IMG/VR virus record: IMGVR_UViG_3300030943_000062
Location: 1 to 40,861 of that record
Origin: a virus
Direction: 5' to 3' (one strand)
Length of the DNA stretch: 40,861 nucleotides
Shown piece after piece: positions 5,605 to 13,884 of this stretch (its first letter is position 1; the number at the start of each line of letters is the position of its first letter). Both the position numbers and the translations under genes were made by a program. Below the pieces are notes generated by a model. That model was not told the DNA's origin. It made no database searches and worked only from the letters and a program-made list of their open reading frames with translations.

Positions 5605-8257
5605 TGAAGTAATCAAGCACTACGGGACGCCTCGTCATTCTGGGCGCTACCCGTTCGGCTCAGGTCAAGACCCCAATCAGCGTGGAGGCGATTTCATGTC
5701 TCGCGTTGATGAGCTCAAGTCAAAAGGACATACTGATTCTCAGATTGCCGAGAAGTTGGGTGTAACAACCACAGCTCTTCGTGCAAAGCGTGCTATCGCC
5801 AAAAGCGAGAAGCGCAAGGAACAGGAGTCTGTTGCGGCAAGGCTCAGAGACAAGGGCATGGGCGCAAGCGCCATTGGAAAGCAGATGGGCCTTAACGAGT
5901 CATCTGTTCGTGCTCTCTTGAACCCCTCGGCAAAAGCGCGAAACGACGTTCTCGAGAACACAGCGTCTGCTCTTCGAAATCGAGTTAAGGAAGCAAAGTA
6001 CATCGACGTTGGTAGTGGTCAGGAACTCCACCTGGGCATCAGCAAAGAGAAGATGAACACTGCGCTTTCGATTCTCGAAGAAGAGGGCTATGTCGTACAC
6101 AAGTTCAGCGCCCAGCAACAGGGAACTGGCAAGATGACGACAAACAAGGTGTTGTGTCCTCCTGGCACGCCCTACCCTGAGATCCTGAAGAACCAGGCAC
6201 AGATTCAGGGTGTCCACGCTTACTCAGAAGACAAGGGTCATACCTTCAAGGTCATTGAAGATCCGCAGAGTGTCAGCTCACATCGAGTTGGCGTTCGATA
6301 CGGTTCTGAGGGCGGCGCAGGGAAAGACGGTCTGATCGAGTTGCGTAAGGGTGTGGCAGATGTCTCTCTCATGGGCAAACGCTACGCTCAAGTTCGAATT
6401 GCCGTGGATGACACTCATTACTTGAAGGGTATGGCTGTTTACTCAGACAAACTCCCTCTCGGTGTGGATGTCATGTTCAACACGAACAAGGAGAACACCG
6501 GCAACAAGCTCGATGCCATGAAGCCCTTGCAGAATGTTCCGGGTCATAAGAAGTACGACCCAGACAACCCGTTTGGTGCTGTTGTTCGTCAGCGGCACTA
6601 TCAGGATGAAAAGGGCAAAGACCATCTGTCGGCGATCAACATCGTCAACGAAGAAGGTGATTGGAATGAGTGGTCGAGAACGCTCTCATCACAGTTCCTG
6701 TCTAAGCAGAAGCCAGAACTCGCACAACGACAACTGGATCTCGCCTTCATCAAGAAGAAGACAGCCTTCGATGAAATCAACAGGTTGACCAACCCTGCTG
6801 TGAAGAAACGTCTTCTCGAATCCTTCGGCGACGACTGCGATTCGGCTGCTGTGCATCTCAAGGCTGCAGCCATGCCTCGACAGAGGGCTCAGGTGATCAT
6901 CCCGATCCCTGGCTTGAAAGACAACGAGATCTACGCCCCCAACTTCCGTCCTGGCGAGTTGGTGGTTCTTGTTCGGCATCCACATGGTGGAACTTTCGAG
7001 ATTCCTGAATTGGTGGTCAATAACAGCCACCCTGAAGCAAAACGAGTTCTGGGTCAAGCTCGAGACGCTGTTGGGATCAATGCGAATGTTGCTGCTCGCC
7101 TTTCTGGGGCAGATTTCGATGGTGACACGGTTTTGGTCATCCCGAACAACAATCGTGCCGCGACAAGTTCTATGCCCCTTCGGGATCTCAAGGACTTCGA
7201 CCCCATTCGTGCCTACCCTGGCTACCCTGGGATGAAGGTTCTTGATGGTAAGTCAAAGCAACGGAAGATGGGTGAGGTTTCGAATCTCATCACAGACATG
7301 ACGATTAAGGGCGCTAACACGACCGAACTCGCTCGTGCTGTAAAACATTCGATGGTTGTGATTGACGCTGAAAAGCACAAGTTGAATCACAAGCTGTCTT
7401 ACCAGCAGAACGGCATTGCTGGACTCAAAGCCAAGTACCAAGATGGTGGTGCGTCTACGCTCATCTCTAGGGCTAAGGCTGATGTGCGCCCACTAGATCG
7501 TAAGGGTCGTCCGTCCAAGGAAGGCGGTCCTGTCGATCGAGTTACGGGTGAGAAGAAGTACGTTCTTACGAATGAGTCTTACGTCGACAAGCATGGCAAC
7601 ACTGTGATGAAGAGAATCAAGTCAACACAGATGGCAGAGACTACGGATGCAAACACCCTCGTTTCTCGAAACGGCGGCACTCCTATGGAGAAGATCTATG
7701 CATCCCATGCGAACAAGTTGAAAGCTCTGGCCAACCAAACAAGGTTGGAACATCTTGCTACCCCCAACATGGTCGCTTCGCCTTCTGCCAAAAAGATGTA
7801 CGATTCTGAGGCCCGTGCCTTGAATGACAAGCTCCAGATCGCTCTCATGAATGCACCTTTTGAAAGGCGTGCACAAAGGCTCGCTGCAGAGATCGTTGCT
7901 GCAAAGAGAGCGGCTAACAAGAACATGGAAGCTGATGAGTTAAAGAAGATCAGAGGTCTTGCTCTTCTACATGCTCGAAACAAGGTCGGTGCTAAGAAGG
8001 AACGCATTGACATCACACCCCGTGAATGGGAAGCCATTCAGGCAGGTGCAATCTCCCATACCAAGCTAACTGAGATCTTGAAACATGCTGATCTAGAACA
8101 GGTCAAGCAGTATGCAACGCCTAAGACACAGCCTGCTGTCAGTGCATCCACACTGTCTAGGGCTAAGGCTATGGCTGCTAATGGGCATACACAGTCTGAG
8201 ATCAGTGATGCATTGGGCATCCCAATAGGCACACTAGATGCCGCTCTGTACAGATAG
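5597..8257 (+). CDS. Single-polypeptide RNA-polymerase-like protein (DFDGD) with HTH segments
   Basis: The 886-residue protein starts at GTG 5597. Residues 8-23 (HYGTPRHSGRYPFGSG) form a motif resembling N-terminal peptides of phage virion proteins. Two HTH-like repeats follow (about 35-65 and 75-110: KGHTDSQIAEKLGV, KGMGASAIGKQMGL). The core has FRPGELVVLVRHPH and then ARLSGADFDGDTVLVIP, with Asp506, Asp508 and Asp510 matching the metal-binding DxDGD of double-psi beta-barrel RNA polymerases, including cellular beta-prime, eukaryotic RdRp and YonO-like phage enzymes. A third HTH-like segment lies at the extreme C-terminus (GHTQSEISDALGI). It would make RNA from phage DNA. It lies just before the packaging genes, so packaging into the virion is plausible. 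The barrel motif is clear; activity and template are inferred. Confidence 0.75.
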   Translation: MTDEVIKHYGTPRHSGRYPFGSGQDPNQRGGDFMSRVDELKSKGHTDSQIAEKLGVTTTALRAKRAIAKSEKRKEQESVAARLRDKGMGASAIGKQMGLNESSVRALLNPSAKARNDVLENTASALRNRVKEAKYIDVGSGQELHLGISKEKMNTALSILEEEGYVVHKFSAQQQGTGKMTTNKVLCPPGTPYPEILKNQAQIQGVHAYSEDKGHTFKVIEDPQSVSSHRVGVRYGSEGGAGKDGLIELRKGVADVSLMGKRYAQVRIAVDDTHYLKGMAVYSDKLPLGVDVMFNTNKENTGNKLDAMKPLQNVPGHKKYDPDNPFGAVVRQRHYQDEKGKDHLSAINIVNEEGDWNEWSRTLSSQFLSKQKPELAQRQLDLAFIKKKTAFDEINRLTNPAVKKRLLESFGDDCDSAAVHLKAAAMPRQRAQVIIPIPGLKDNEIYAPNFRPGELVVLVRHPHGGTFEIPELVVNNSHPEAKRVLGQARDAVGINANVAARLSGADFDGDTVLVIPNNNRAATSSMPLRDLKDFDPIRAYPGYPGMKVLDGKSKQRKMGEVSNLITDMTIKGANTTELARAVKHSMVVIDAEKHKLNHKLSYQQNGIAGLKAKYQDGGASTLISRAKADVRPLDRKGRPSKEGGPVDRVTGEKKYVLTNESYVDKHGNTVMKRIKSTQMAETTDANTLVSRNGGTPMEKIYASHANKLKALANQTRLEHLATPNMVASPSAKKMYDSEARALNDKLQIALMNAPFERRAQRLAAEIVAAKRAANKNMEADELKKIRGLALLHARNKVGAKKERIDITPREWEAIQAGAISHTKLTEILKHADLEQVKQYATPKTQPAVSASTLSRAKAMAANGHTQSEISDALGIPIGTLDAALYR

Positions 8258-8264
8258 GAGAAGG

Positions 8265-8498
8265 ATGGATAGCATGCTCACCACGACTGACAATCCATTC
8301 GATCCGTTCACACAATGGGATGACTGGGTTGCATTCGATGAAGGACAAGGGTACTACACATGTGCCTTCCTTGATCGAGTCACTGTCACGTCAGAAGAAT
8401 TGAGTGATGAAGACCAGGACCAGGCTATTGAAGACGCAATCGATGAGATCGTGAGAGAGAATGTTCTCGGTCTCTATCGAAAGGTGACTCGAGTCTGA
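8265..8498 (+). CDS. Small acidic protein downstream of the RNAP-like gene
   Basis: The gene encodes 77 residues from ATG 8265 (AGGAGAAGG just before); ATG 8274 is an alternative with better spacing. The sequence FDPFTQWDDWVAFDEGQGYYT is followed by an acidic helix (ELSDEDQDQAIEDAIDEI). Similar short proteins accompany polymerase-like genes in related phages as far as I recall. Its position seven bases after the polymerase-like gene suggests a partner or accessory role, but no function is known. Confidence 0.65.
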   Translation: MDSMLTTTDNPFDPFTQWDDWVAFDEGQGYYTCAFLDRVTVTSEELSDEDQDQAIEDAIDEIVRENVLGLYRKVTRV

Positions 8499-8508
8499 TC
8501 GAGGTGTG

Positions 8509-8540
8509 GGGGGAGGGTGTCGCAAAATGCACCCCCCCTC
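8509..8540 (+). terminator. GC-rich hairpin after the RNAP operon
   Basis: GGGGG-A-GGGTG (8509-8519) pairs with CACCC-C-CCCTC (8530-8540), with one A-C mismatch and one G-T pair, around a 10-base loop. A run of six A, not T, follows at about 8559. It probably limits read-through from the polymerase operon but is not a textbook intrinsic terminator; part of a packaging site is the alternative. Confidence 0.4.
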
Positions 8541-8582
8541 TGCATCGCCGCTGTCCCTAAAAAATCCCCGGAGGGAAATTTC

Positions 8583-8709
8583 CACAGATGTTATCAGTAG
8601 TACCCCCAGGGCTTACCCCCCAAAGAGGGTCTCGTCCGCCCTTCTCCTTTCAAGAGGCATGCTGAAAAGTGTGTCGTAAGTCCTGGGGGCTCTAGTGAAA
8701 ACATCTGTA
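8583..8709. repeat. 33-base inverted repeat with 61-base spacer
   Basis: The left arm (8583-8615) and the reverse complement of the right arm (8677-8709) agree at about 27 of 33 positions, including ACAGATGTT/AACATCTGT and CCCCCAGG/CCTGGGGG. The right arm ends 29 bases before the small terminase ATG. The symmetry suggests binding of a dimeric or ring-forming protein such as small terminase, or a large cruciform or RNA hairpin. Confidence 0.65.
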
Positions 8710-8738
8710 ACTACTACATATCTAGCGAGGTGAACACC

Positions 8739-9068
8739 ATGGCTCTCAGGAACCAGCCAACAACGCCTCCCAAAAGGCGGCAGCCCCCTGCGAAGACCCC
8801 TGAGGGCCGAGAGATGCAGTTGATGGCGTACGCCATGGACTTGGCCGAGCAGCAACTCATCGATGGCACGGCCACCTCTCAGGTGATCACGCATTTCCTC
8901 AAAGCCGCTTCCTCACGAGACCAACTCGAAAAGACTCGCATTGAGGCGGAGATTCGTCTGCAAGAAGCTCGTAGGCAGAATCTCATGGGCCAGGAAGACA
9001 TGAAACAACTGATGGAAGACGCTCTCAAGGCGATGACCATCTACCAAGGTCGTGACGATGAGTACTAG
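8739..9068 (+). CDS. Putative terminase small subunit
   Basis: The gene encodes 109 residues from ATG 8739; an in-frame GTG at 8730 is less likely because GAGGTG is positioned for the ATG. The protein has a Pro/Arg-rich basic start, then TPEGREMQLMAYAMDLAEQQL and GTATSQVITHFLK, and a long charged helix suited to coiled-coil oligomerisation. It closely resembles small proteins placed before HNH and large-terminase genes in many Gram-positive siphoviruses. Its role would be recognition of the packaging site and presentation of DNA to TerL. The assignment rests on pattern and gene order; overlap with the HNH gene is 11 bases. Confidence 0.65.
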   Translation: MALRNQPTTPPKRRQPPAKTPEGREMQLMAYAMDLAEQQLIDGTATSQVITHFLKAASSRDQLEKTRIEAEIRLQEARRQNLMGQEDMKQLMEDALKAMTIYQGRDDEY

Positions 9069-9468
9069 GAGCTACACGGAACTCCGTGATATTCCCACCT
9101 TCAAAGCGCGATACGAGTACCTCCGCATCGGTGGAGTGCTAGGCGAAGTGACTTTCGGCTTTGAGAGAAGCTTGAATCAGGATTTCTACAGGTCTGCTGC
9201 TTGGAAGCGCATGCGCGAGTTTGTTATTTCAAGAGATCTTGGCCTGGATCTTGGTGCTCCGGATCATCAGGTTGCTGGTAGGTTCATCATCCATCACATG
9301 AACCCGCTCTCGATCGAGGATGTTGAAGAGGGTAACGAGGACAACCTCAACCCTGAGTACCTCATCACAACTACCCATCTGACCCACAACGCGATCCACT
9401 ATGGCGATGCTTCCCTCTTGAGACAAGAGTTGCCAGAACGTCGCCCTGGTGATACACGACTTTGGTGA
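9058..9468 (+). CDS. HNH endonuclease
   Basis: The gene encodes 136 residues from ATG 9058 (a GTG at 9052 is also possible). The region FYRSAAWKRMREFVISRD, then FIIHHMNPLS, then NPEYLITTTHLTHNAIHYG is the beta-beta-alpha metal fold of phage HNH proteins: paired histidines in HHMNP, Asn in the loop and TTHLTHNAIH supplying the final histidine. HNH proteins beside terminase genes are often required for TerL cutting and packaging in long-tailed phages. The gene lies between small terminase and head genes as expected. Confidence 0.85.
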   Translation: MSTRSYTELRDIPTFKARYEYLRIGGVLGEVTFGFERSLNQDFYRSAAWKRMREFVISRDLGLDLGAPDHQVAGRFIIHHMNPLSIEDVEEGNEDNLNPEYLITTTHLTHNAIHYGDASLLRQELPERRPGDTRLW

Positions 9469-9477
9469 AGGAGAACC

Positions 9478-9837
9478 ATGTCAGAAGACAACATCTTGCA
9501 AGACATCAAGCAGGTTCTCGGTATCGAAGCGTCTGACGCGTCGTACGACACAGACCTGCTCATGCACATCAGCACCGCCATATCCGTACTGACCCAACTC
9601 GGGATCGGCCCCGCGGATCTGTTGGTGGACAAGGACACGACCTGGGAGAACTTCATCGGTTCCACGAGCCGCTACATTTCTGCCAAGTCGTACATCTACC
9701 TCAAGGTGCGCATCCTGTTCGACCCCCCGACATCCGGCTTCGTCCTCGACGCCTGGAAGTCCCACGCCTCCGAACTCGAGTGGCGTCTCAACATCCTTGC
9801 TGAATCCGCTCCGAAGGAGGTGCCACTACCGTGGTAG
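9478..9837 (+). CDS. Head-tail connector (gp6-like adaptor)
   Basis: The 119-residue protein fits the gp6/YqbG family of adaptors that form a ring under the portal: helical N-terminus (ILQDIKQVLGI), YDTDLLMHISTAISVLTQLGIG, a Trp in TWENFIG, AKSYIYLKVRILFDPP, and a C-terminal helix. GAAGGAGAACC precedes the ATG. It lies before the terminase gene, earlier than in HK97, but this order occurs in related phages. It overlaps the next gene by seven bases. Confidence 0.75.
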   Translation: MSEDNILQDIKQVLGIEASDASYDTDLLMHISTAISVLTQLGIGPADLLVDKDTTWENFIGSTSRYISAKSYIYLKVRILFDPPTSGFVLDAWKSHASELEWRLNILAESAPKEVPLPW

Positions 9838-10298
9838 ACATGACACAAGCTGCAATGGACCAGATCAACTCCCTCGCGCACTTCGGTGTGATGGGGATGC
9901 ACTGGGGTCATCGAAAGAACGAGTCCAGCGGTTCCGCGCACATGCTCCTGGACCCTGCGACTGGTGAGATCTCCAAGGGGGTCTACCAGATCGGTAGCAC
10001 CAAGGATCACGTGAACGCGCGCGAGGCTGCTCTCAACCCGATGCACGGGATGACGAACAAGGATCTCGAGACGGTCATCAAGCGGATGAACCTGGAGAAG
10101 CAGTACCGGGAACTCACCGCCGAGAAGTCGAACTTCGACAAGGGCAACGCCCAGGTGAAGAAGATCCTGACCTACACGAAGACCGCACAAGAGGTCCACG
10201 CGCTCTACAACAGCCCCATGGGTAAGTCGGCCGCTGCGATCCTTGTCGGTGCGATGAGCAAGGGCAAGTACAAGCCGAGGCGCGCAGTAACGCCATAA
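9831..10298 (+). CDS. Virion-associated protein with HxGxxGxxWGxRK motif
   Basis: The gene encodes 155 residues from GTG 9831, which is ten bases after GGAGG; ATG 9840 is the alternative. Residues 17-29 (HFGVMGMHWGHRK) are a clear copy of the motif found at or near the N-termini of many Gram-positive phage head proteins. The rest is Lys/Glu-rich and helical (DLETVIKRMNLEKQYREL) with a coiled-coil look. It is probably a minor capsid or internal head protein; the exact role is unknown. Confidence 0.65.
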   Translation: MVDMTQAAMDQINSLAHFGVMGMHWGHRKNESSGSAHMLLDPATGEISKGVYQIGSTKDHVNAREAALNPMHGMTNKDLETVIKRMNLEKQYRELTAEKSNFDKGNAQVKKILTYTKTAQEVHALYNSPMGKSAAAILVGAMSKGKYKPRRAVTP

Positions 10299-10316
10299 TG
10301 GAAGGGGGTGAGCACG

Positions 10317-12071
10317 GTGCTTTCCAACACAGCAACACCGACGTACTACGGAAAGTTCCGTGCCGCCGTCATGCGCTCCGAGATCCCCGTCAGCATTGAA
10401 GTCGGCTTGGAGATGAACCGCATTGACCGGCTGATAGCTGATCCTCACTACTACTACGATGACAAAGCCATTGACGGGTTCATCGCTTATTGTGAGAACG
10501 AGCTAACACTCACTGATGGAGGTGATCTGCATCTACTCGACTCATTCAAGTTGTGGGCCGAGTCCCTGCTTTCCTGGTTCTACTTCGTCGAACGGAGCGT
10601 TTACGTTCCCGCGACCGAGGATCGGCAAGGCCACTTCGTAACGAAGAAAGTCAAGAAGCGACTCAAGAACAAGCAGTACTTGATTGTCGCTCGTGGTGGC
10701 GCAAAGTCGATGTATGCCTCGTGCATCCAGAACTACTTCTTGAACGTCAACACCGCGACGACCCACCAGATCACTACTGCTCCAACCATGAAGCAGGCAG
10801 ACGAGGTGATGTCGCCGATCAGGACGTCAGTCACGCGCGCACGAGGACCCCTCTTCAAGTTCCTAACTGAAGGCTCTCTCCAGAGCACATCGGGGTCCAG
10901 AGTCAACCGCGCTAAGTTGGCTTCCACCAAGAAGGGCGTAGAGAACTTCCTGACGGGTTCGCTCGTCGAGGTCCGCCCGATGTCGATCAACAAACTGCAG
11001 GGTCTTCGACCTTTCTGTTCCACAGTCGACGAATGGCTATCTGGCGATGTCCGTGAGGATGTCATCGGCGCTATCGAGCAAGGCGCTTCCAAGTTGGACG
11101 ACTACGTGATTGTGGCGATCAGCTCTGAGGGTACGGTCCGTAACGGCAGTGGCGACACTGTCAAAATGGAGCTAAGTATGATCCTCCGAGATGACCCCGA
11201 CGCTTTCGACAACGTCTCCATCTGGTGGTACAAACTCGACAGCGTTGCAGAAGTCAACAATCCTGAGATGTGGCCGAAGGCACAACCGAACATCGGGCAC
11301 ACCGTCTCATACGAGGTTTACCAGCGTGATGTAGAGCGTGCAGAAGCGGCCCCCGCGGCCGCCAATGACATCCTCGCAAAGCGCTTCGGTATCCCCATGG
11401 AAGGGTTCACGTTCTTCTTCACGTATGAGGAAACCGAGCCGTTCAAACCGCAAAGATCTCGGCGCTTTGATGGATTGCGTTGCGCTATGGGCGCTGACCT
11501 TTCACAGGGCGATGACTTCTGTGCGTTCACCTTCCTCTTCCCGCTCAACAACGGAACTTTCGGGATCAAGACCCGGAGTTATATCTCGTCACGTACGTGG
11601 GAGGTCCTCCCCGCGGCTATGCGAATGAAGTACGACGAGTTCATCAAGGAAGGAAGCCTCATCGTTCTGCAAGGTACCATCCTTGACATGGACGAGGTCT
11701 ACGAAGATCTTGATCGTCACATCCAAGAACGAGAGTACGATGTCTGTGCTTTCGGGTATGACCCCTACAACGCCAAGGAGTTCGTAGCCCGATGGGCGGA
11801 AGAGAACACGCCTTACGGCATCGAGAAGGTCATCCAGGGCGCTCGCACTGAGTCGGTTCCTCTCGGGGAACTGAAGCATCTCAGTGAACAACACGCTCTG
11901 ATCTTCGACGAGCAACTCATGAAGTTTGCGATGGGCAACTCCATCGTGATCGAGGACACAAACGGCAACCGGAAGCTTCTGAAGCGCCGGCAAGACGCCA
12001 AGATCGACAACGTCGCAGCCATGATGGACGCGTTCGTTGCTTACAAGCTCAACAAGGATGCATTCGAATGA
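10317..12071 (+). CDS. terL: Terminase large subunit
   Basis: The gene encodes 584 residues from GTG 10317. AAGGGGGTG lies at the right distance for this start, while the frame also allows GTG 10308. The ATPase domain has YLIVARGGAKSMYA (a Walker A variant), a TTAPTMKQADEV segment and FCSTVDEWLSGD (Walker B region). The RNase H-like nuclease domain begins near ADLSQGDDFCAFT, with acidic residues later at FGYDPYN and DNVAAMMDAFVAYK. It pumps DNA into the prohead through the portal and cuts the concatemer. Confidence 0.93.
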   Translation: MLSNTATPTYYGKFRAAVMRSEIPVSIEVGLEMNRIDRLIADPHYYYDDKAIDGFIAYCENELTLTDGGDLHLLDSFKLWAESLLSWFYFVERSVYVPATEDRQGHFVTKKVKKRLKNKQYLIVARGGAKSMYASCIQNYFLNVNTATTHQITTAPTMKQADEVMSPIRTSVTRARGPLFKFLTEGSLQSTSGSRVNRAKLASTKKGVENFLTGSLVEVRPMSINKLQGLRPFCSTVDEWLSGDVREDVIGAIEQGASKLDDYVIVAISSEGTVRNGSGDTVKMELSMILRDDPDAFDNVSIWWYKLDSVAEVNNPEMWPKAQPNIGHTVSYEVYQRDVERAEAAPAAANDILAKRFGIPMEGFTFFFTYEETEPFKPQRSRRFDGLRCAMGADLSQGDDFCAFTFLFPLNNGTFGIKTRSYISSRTWEVLPAAMRMKYDEFIKEGSLIVLQGTILDMDEVYEDLDRHIQEREYDVCAFGYDPYNAKEFVARWAEENTPYGIEKVIQGARTESVPLGELKHLSEQHALIFDEQLMKFAMGNSIVIEDTNGNRKLLKRRQDAKIDNVAAMMDAFVAYKLNKDAFE

Positions 12072-12089
12072 CAAGGAAAGGAGGTGAGT

Positions 12090-13463
12090 ATGGCTAATAC
12101 CACAATAGGCGGCAAACTTCGGCATGCATGGAACGCGTTCCGAAGCGATGAAGCAAACCCCCGTTCACGGCAAGGTCTGGGTCCGGGCTACGGACTTCGG
12201 AACGACCGCATTCGGATGCGAGTGACGAACGAACGCTCGATCATCGCAGCGATCTACAACCGTATTGGGATTGACGTGGCATCGGTATCGATGTACCATA
12301 TCCGTCTCGACGACAACGATCGCTACATCGAGACGATCAAGAGCTACCTCAACAACTGTCTGACCATCGAAGCAAACATCGACCAGGCAGCGAGTGCGTT
12401 CCGACAGGATATTGCGATGACGCTCTTTGATAAGGGTGTCTTGGCGATTGTGCCTGTCGATACGACGTTGAACCCGAACATCACAAGCGGATACGATATT
12501 CTCTCGATGCGAATCGGAGAGATCGTCGAGTGGTTCCCCCGAAAGGTCAGGGTCCGTCTGTACGACGAGAACGATGGTCAGTTCAAGGACATCATCGTTG
12601 ACAAGTCGACAGTCGCGATCATCGAGAACCCGCTATATTCCGTCATGAACGAGCGCAACTCGACCCTCCAGAGGCTCATCGCCAAACTCAACATGCTCGA
12701 CTCGGTTGACGAGCAGACCAGTTCCGGGAAGTTGGATCTCATCATCCAGCTGCCATACGTGATCAGGTCTGACACTCGTCGACAGCAGGCGAACGATCGG
12801 CGACAGGCTCTCGAGGACCAGCTGAAGGATTCCAAGTACGGCATCGGCTATGCCGACGGCACCGAAAAGATCACCCAGCTGAATCGCCCTGTAGAGAACA
12901 ACCTCCTCAAGCAGGTCGAGTACCTGACTGAGATGCTCTACGGACAGCTCGGCATCACGAAGGAAGTACTCGACGGAACCGCTGACGAAGCGACGATGTT
13001 GAACTACTACGGCCGCACGGTCGAACCCATCCTTCGTGCAATCTCGGAAGAGATGAAGCGGAAGTTCTTGACGAAGACCTCGCGCACGCAAGGCCAGTCG
13101 ATCATGTACCTTCGCGATCCGTTCAAGTTGCTGTCGGTCGCTGCTCTGTCTGAGGCTGCTGATTCGTTGTCCCGCAACGAGATCACTGCTCCTGACGAGA
13201 TTCGTCCGTACCTCGGCTTGAAGCCGCTGAACAGCGCAACGTCTGGTGTCCCTGGCAACAGGAACATGAGTGCCGGAGCGCCTGGTTCGCCGTCAACAGT
13301 TGATCCGTCAGCTGCTGATCCGAACGTCGACCCGACTGCCGATCCCACAGCGACTGATACTGCTGGGGCTTCAGACGAGGAGTCGCTGATGGCTAGCGTC
13401 TTTGCTGGTCTGAACGCAGACATCGACAACATTCTCAAGGGTGGTGGTGATGGGACAGGCTGA
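12090..13463 (+). CDS. Portal protein
   Basis: The gene encodes 457 residues; ATG 12090 follows AAAGGAGGTGAG, and the GTG at 12084 lies within that site. The protein has the portal pattern: an RNDRIRMRVTNERSIIAAIYNRI start, a clip/stem region with VEYLTEMLYGQLGITKEVLDG and EPILRAISEEMKRKFL, and a low-complexity Pro/Ala/Asp C-terminus. Twelve copies would form the DNA entry channel. It is directly after TerL, as usual, and overlaps the next gene by 14 bases. Confidence 0.88.
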   Translation: MANTTIGGKLRHAWNAFRSDEANPRSRQGLGPGYGLRNDRIRMRVTNERSIIAAIYNRIGIDVASVSMYHIRLDDNDRYIETIKSYLNNCLTIEANIDQAASAFRQDIAMTLFDKGVLAIVPVDTTLNPNITSGYDILSMRIGEIVEWFPRKVRVRLYDENDGQFKDIIVDKSTVAIIENPLYSVMNERNSTLQRLIAKLNMLDSVDEQTSSGKLDLIIQLPYVIRSDTRRQQANDRRQALEDQLKDSKYGIGYADGTEKITQLNRPVENNLLKQVEYLTEMLYGQLGITKEVLDGTADEATMLNYYGRTVEPILRAISEEMKRKFLTKTSRTQGQSIMYLRDPFKLLSVAALSEAADSLSRNEITAPDEIRPYLGLKPLNSATSGVPGNRNMSAGAPGSPSTVDPSAADPNVDPTADPTATDTAGASDEESLMASVFAGLNADIDNILKGGGDGTG

Positions 13464-13869
13464 AGAATTCCTGGCGCATTACGCCGATGAGAAGTACAAC
13501 CCGCAGAAGGCGCATGACTACTACATGCGGGTTCGAAAGCTCAAAGGCCGCAAGCCCGCACATGCGCAAGCACACACCTCTGGGGCATCACGCCTGAAGA
13601 AAGTCGAAACCTCCAAGATTGCGTCGGCCCGAAAGAAGGCGGCTCACGAGCGGAAGCAGATCCAAGACAAGCTCAAGGCTTGGCTGAACACCAAGGATCT
13701 GGCAAACCCGGCAACCGTCAACCTGAAGGTACAGGCGTTCGAAACCAAGAACCAAAAGCAGGCCGCTTCTATGGACCTCGGTAAGGTTGCGAACGATCTG
13801 AAGAACGCCGTCGCAAAAGCTGAAGCTACCTACAAGCGTGAGTTGAAGAAGCTTCGCGCCAAACGCTGA
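13450..13869 (+). CDS. Lys-rich head protein with HY...KLKGRK motif
   Basis: The gene encodes 139 residues from ATG 13450 (AAGG about eight bases upstream). Residues 10-36 (HYADEKYNPQ through KLKGRK) resemble a degenerate form of the virion N-terminal motif. The remainder is very Lys/Ala-rich and helical (KIASARKKAAHERKQIQDK), suggesting coiled coil and possible DNA contact. Sitting between portal and protease-capsid it may be a MuF-position or scaffold-like minor head protein. No ADP-ribosyltransferase or MuF core is visible. Confidence 0.6.
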   Translation: MGQAEEFLAHYADEKYNPQKAHDYYMRVRKLKGRKPAHAQAHTSGASRLKKVETSKIASARKKAAHERKQIQDKLKAWLNTKDLANPATVNLKVQAFETKNQKQAASMDLGKVANDLKNAVAKAEATYKRELKKLRAKR

Positions 13870-13884
13870 TACGAAAGGATCAAA

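Larger units (their letters stand above)
8499..8738. other. Non-coding region before terminase (cos/pac candidate)
   Basis: This 240-base gap separates the polymerase operon from the packaging genes. It holds a G/C-tract hairpin (8509-8540), a CCCCGGAGGG core near 8567-8576 and a long inverted repeat (8583-8709). No TCGCG-N14-TATAGT promoter is present. In tailed phages the packaging site commonly lies just upstream of, or inside, the small terminase gene, so this is the best cos/pac candidate in the genome. Confidence 0.45.
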
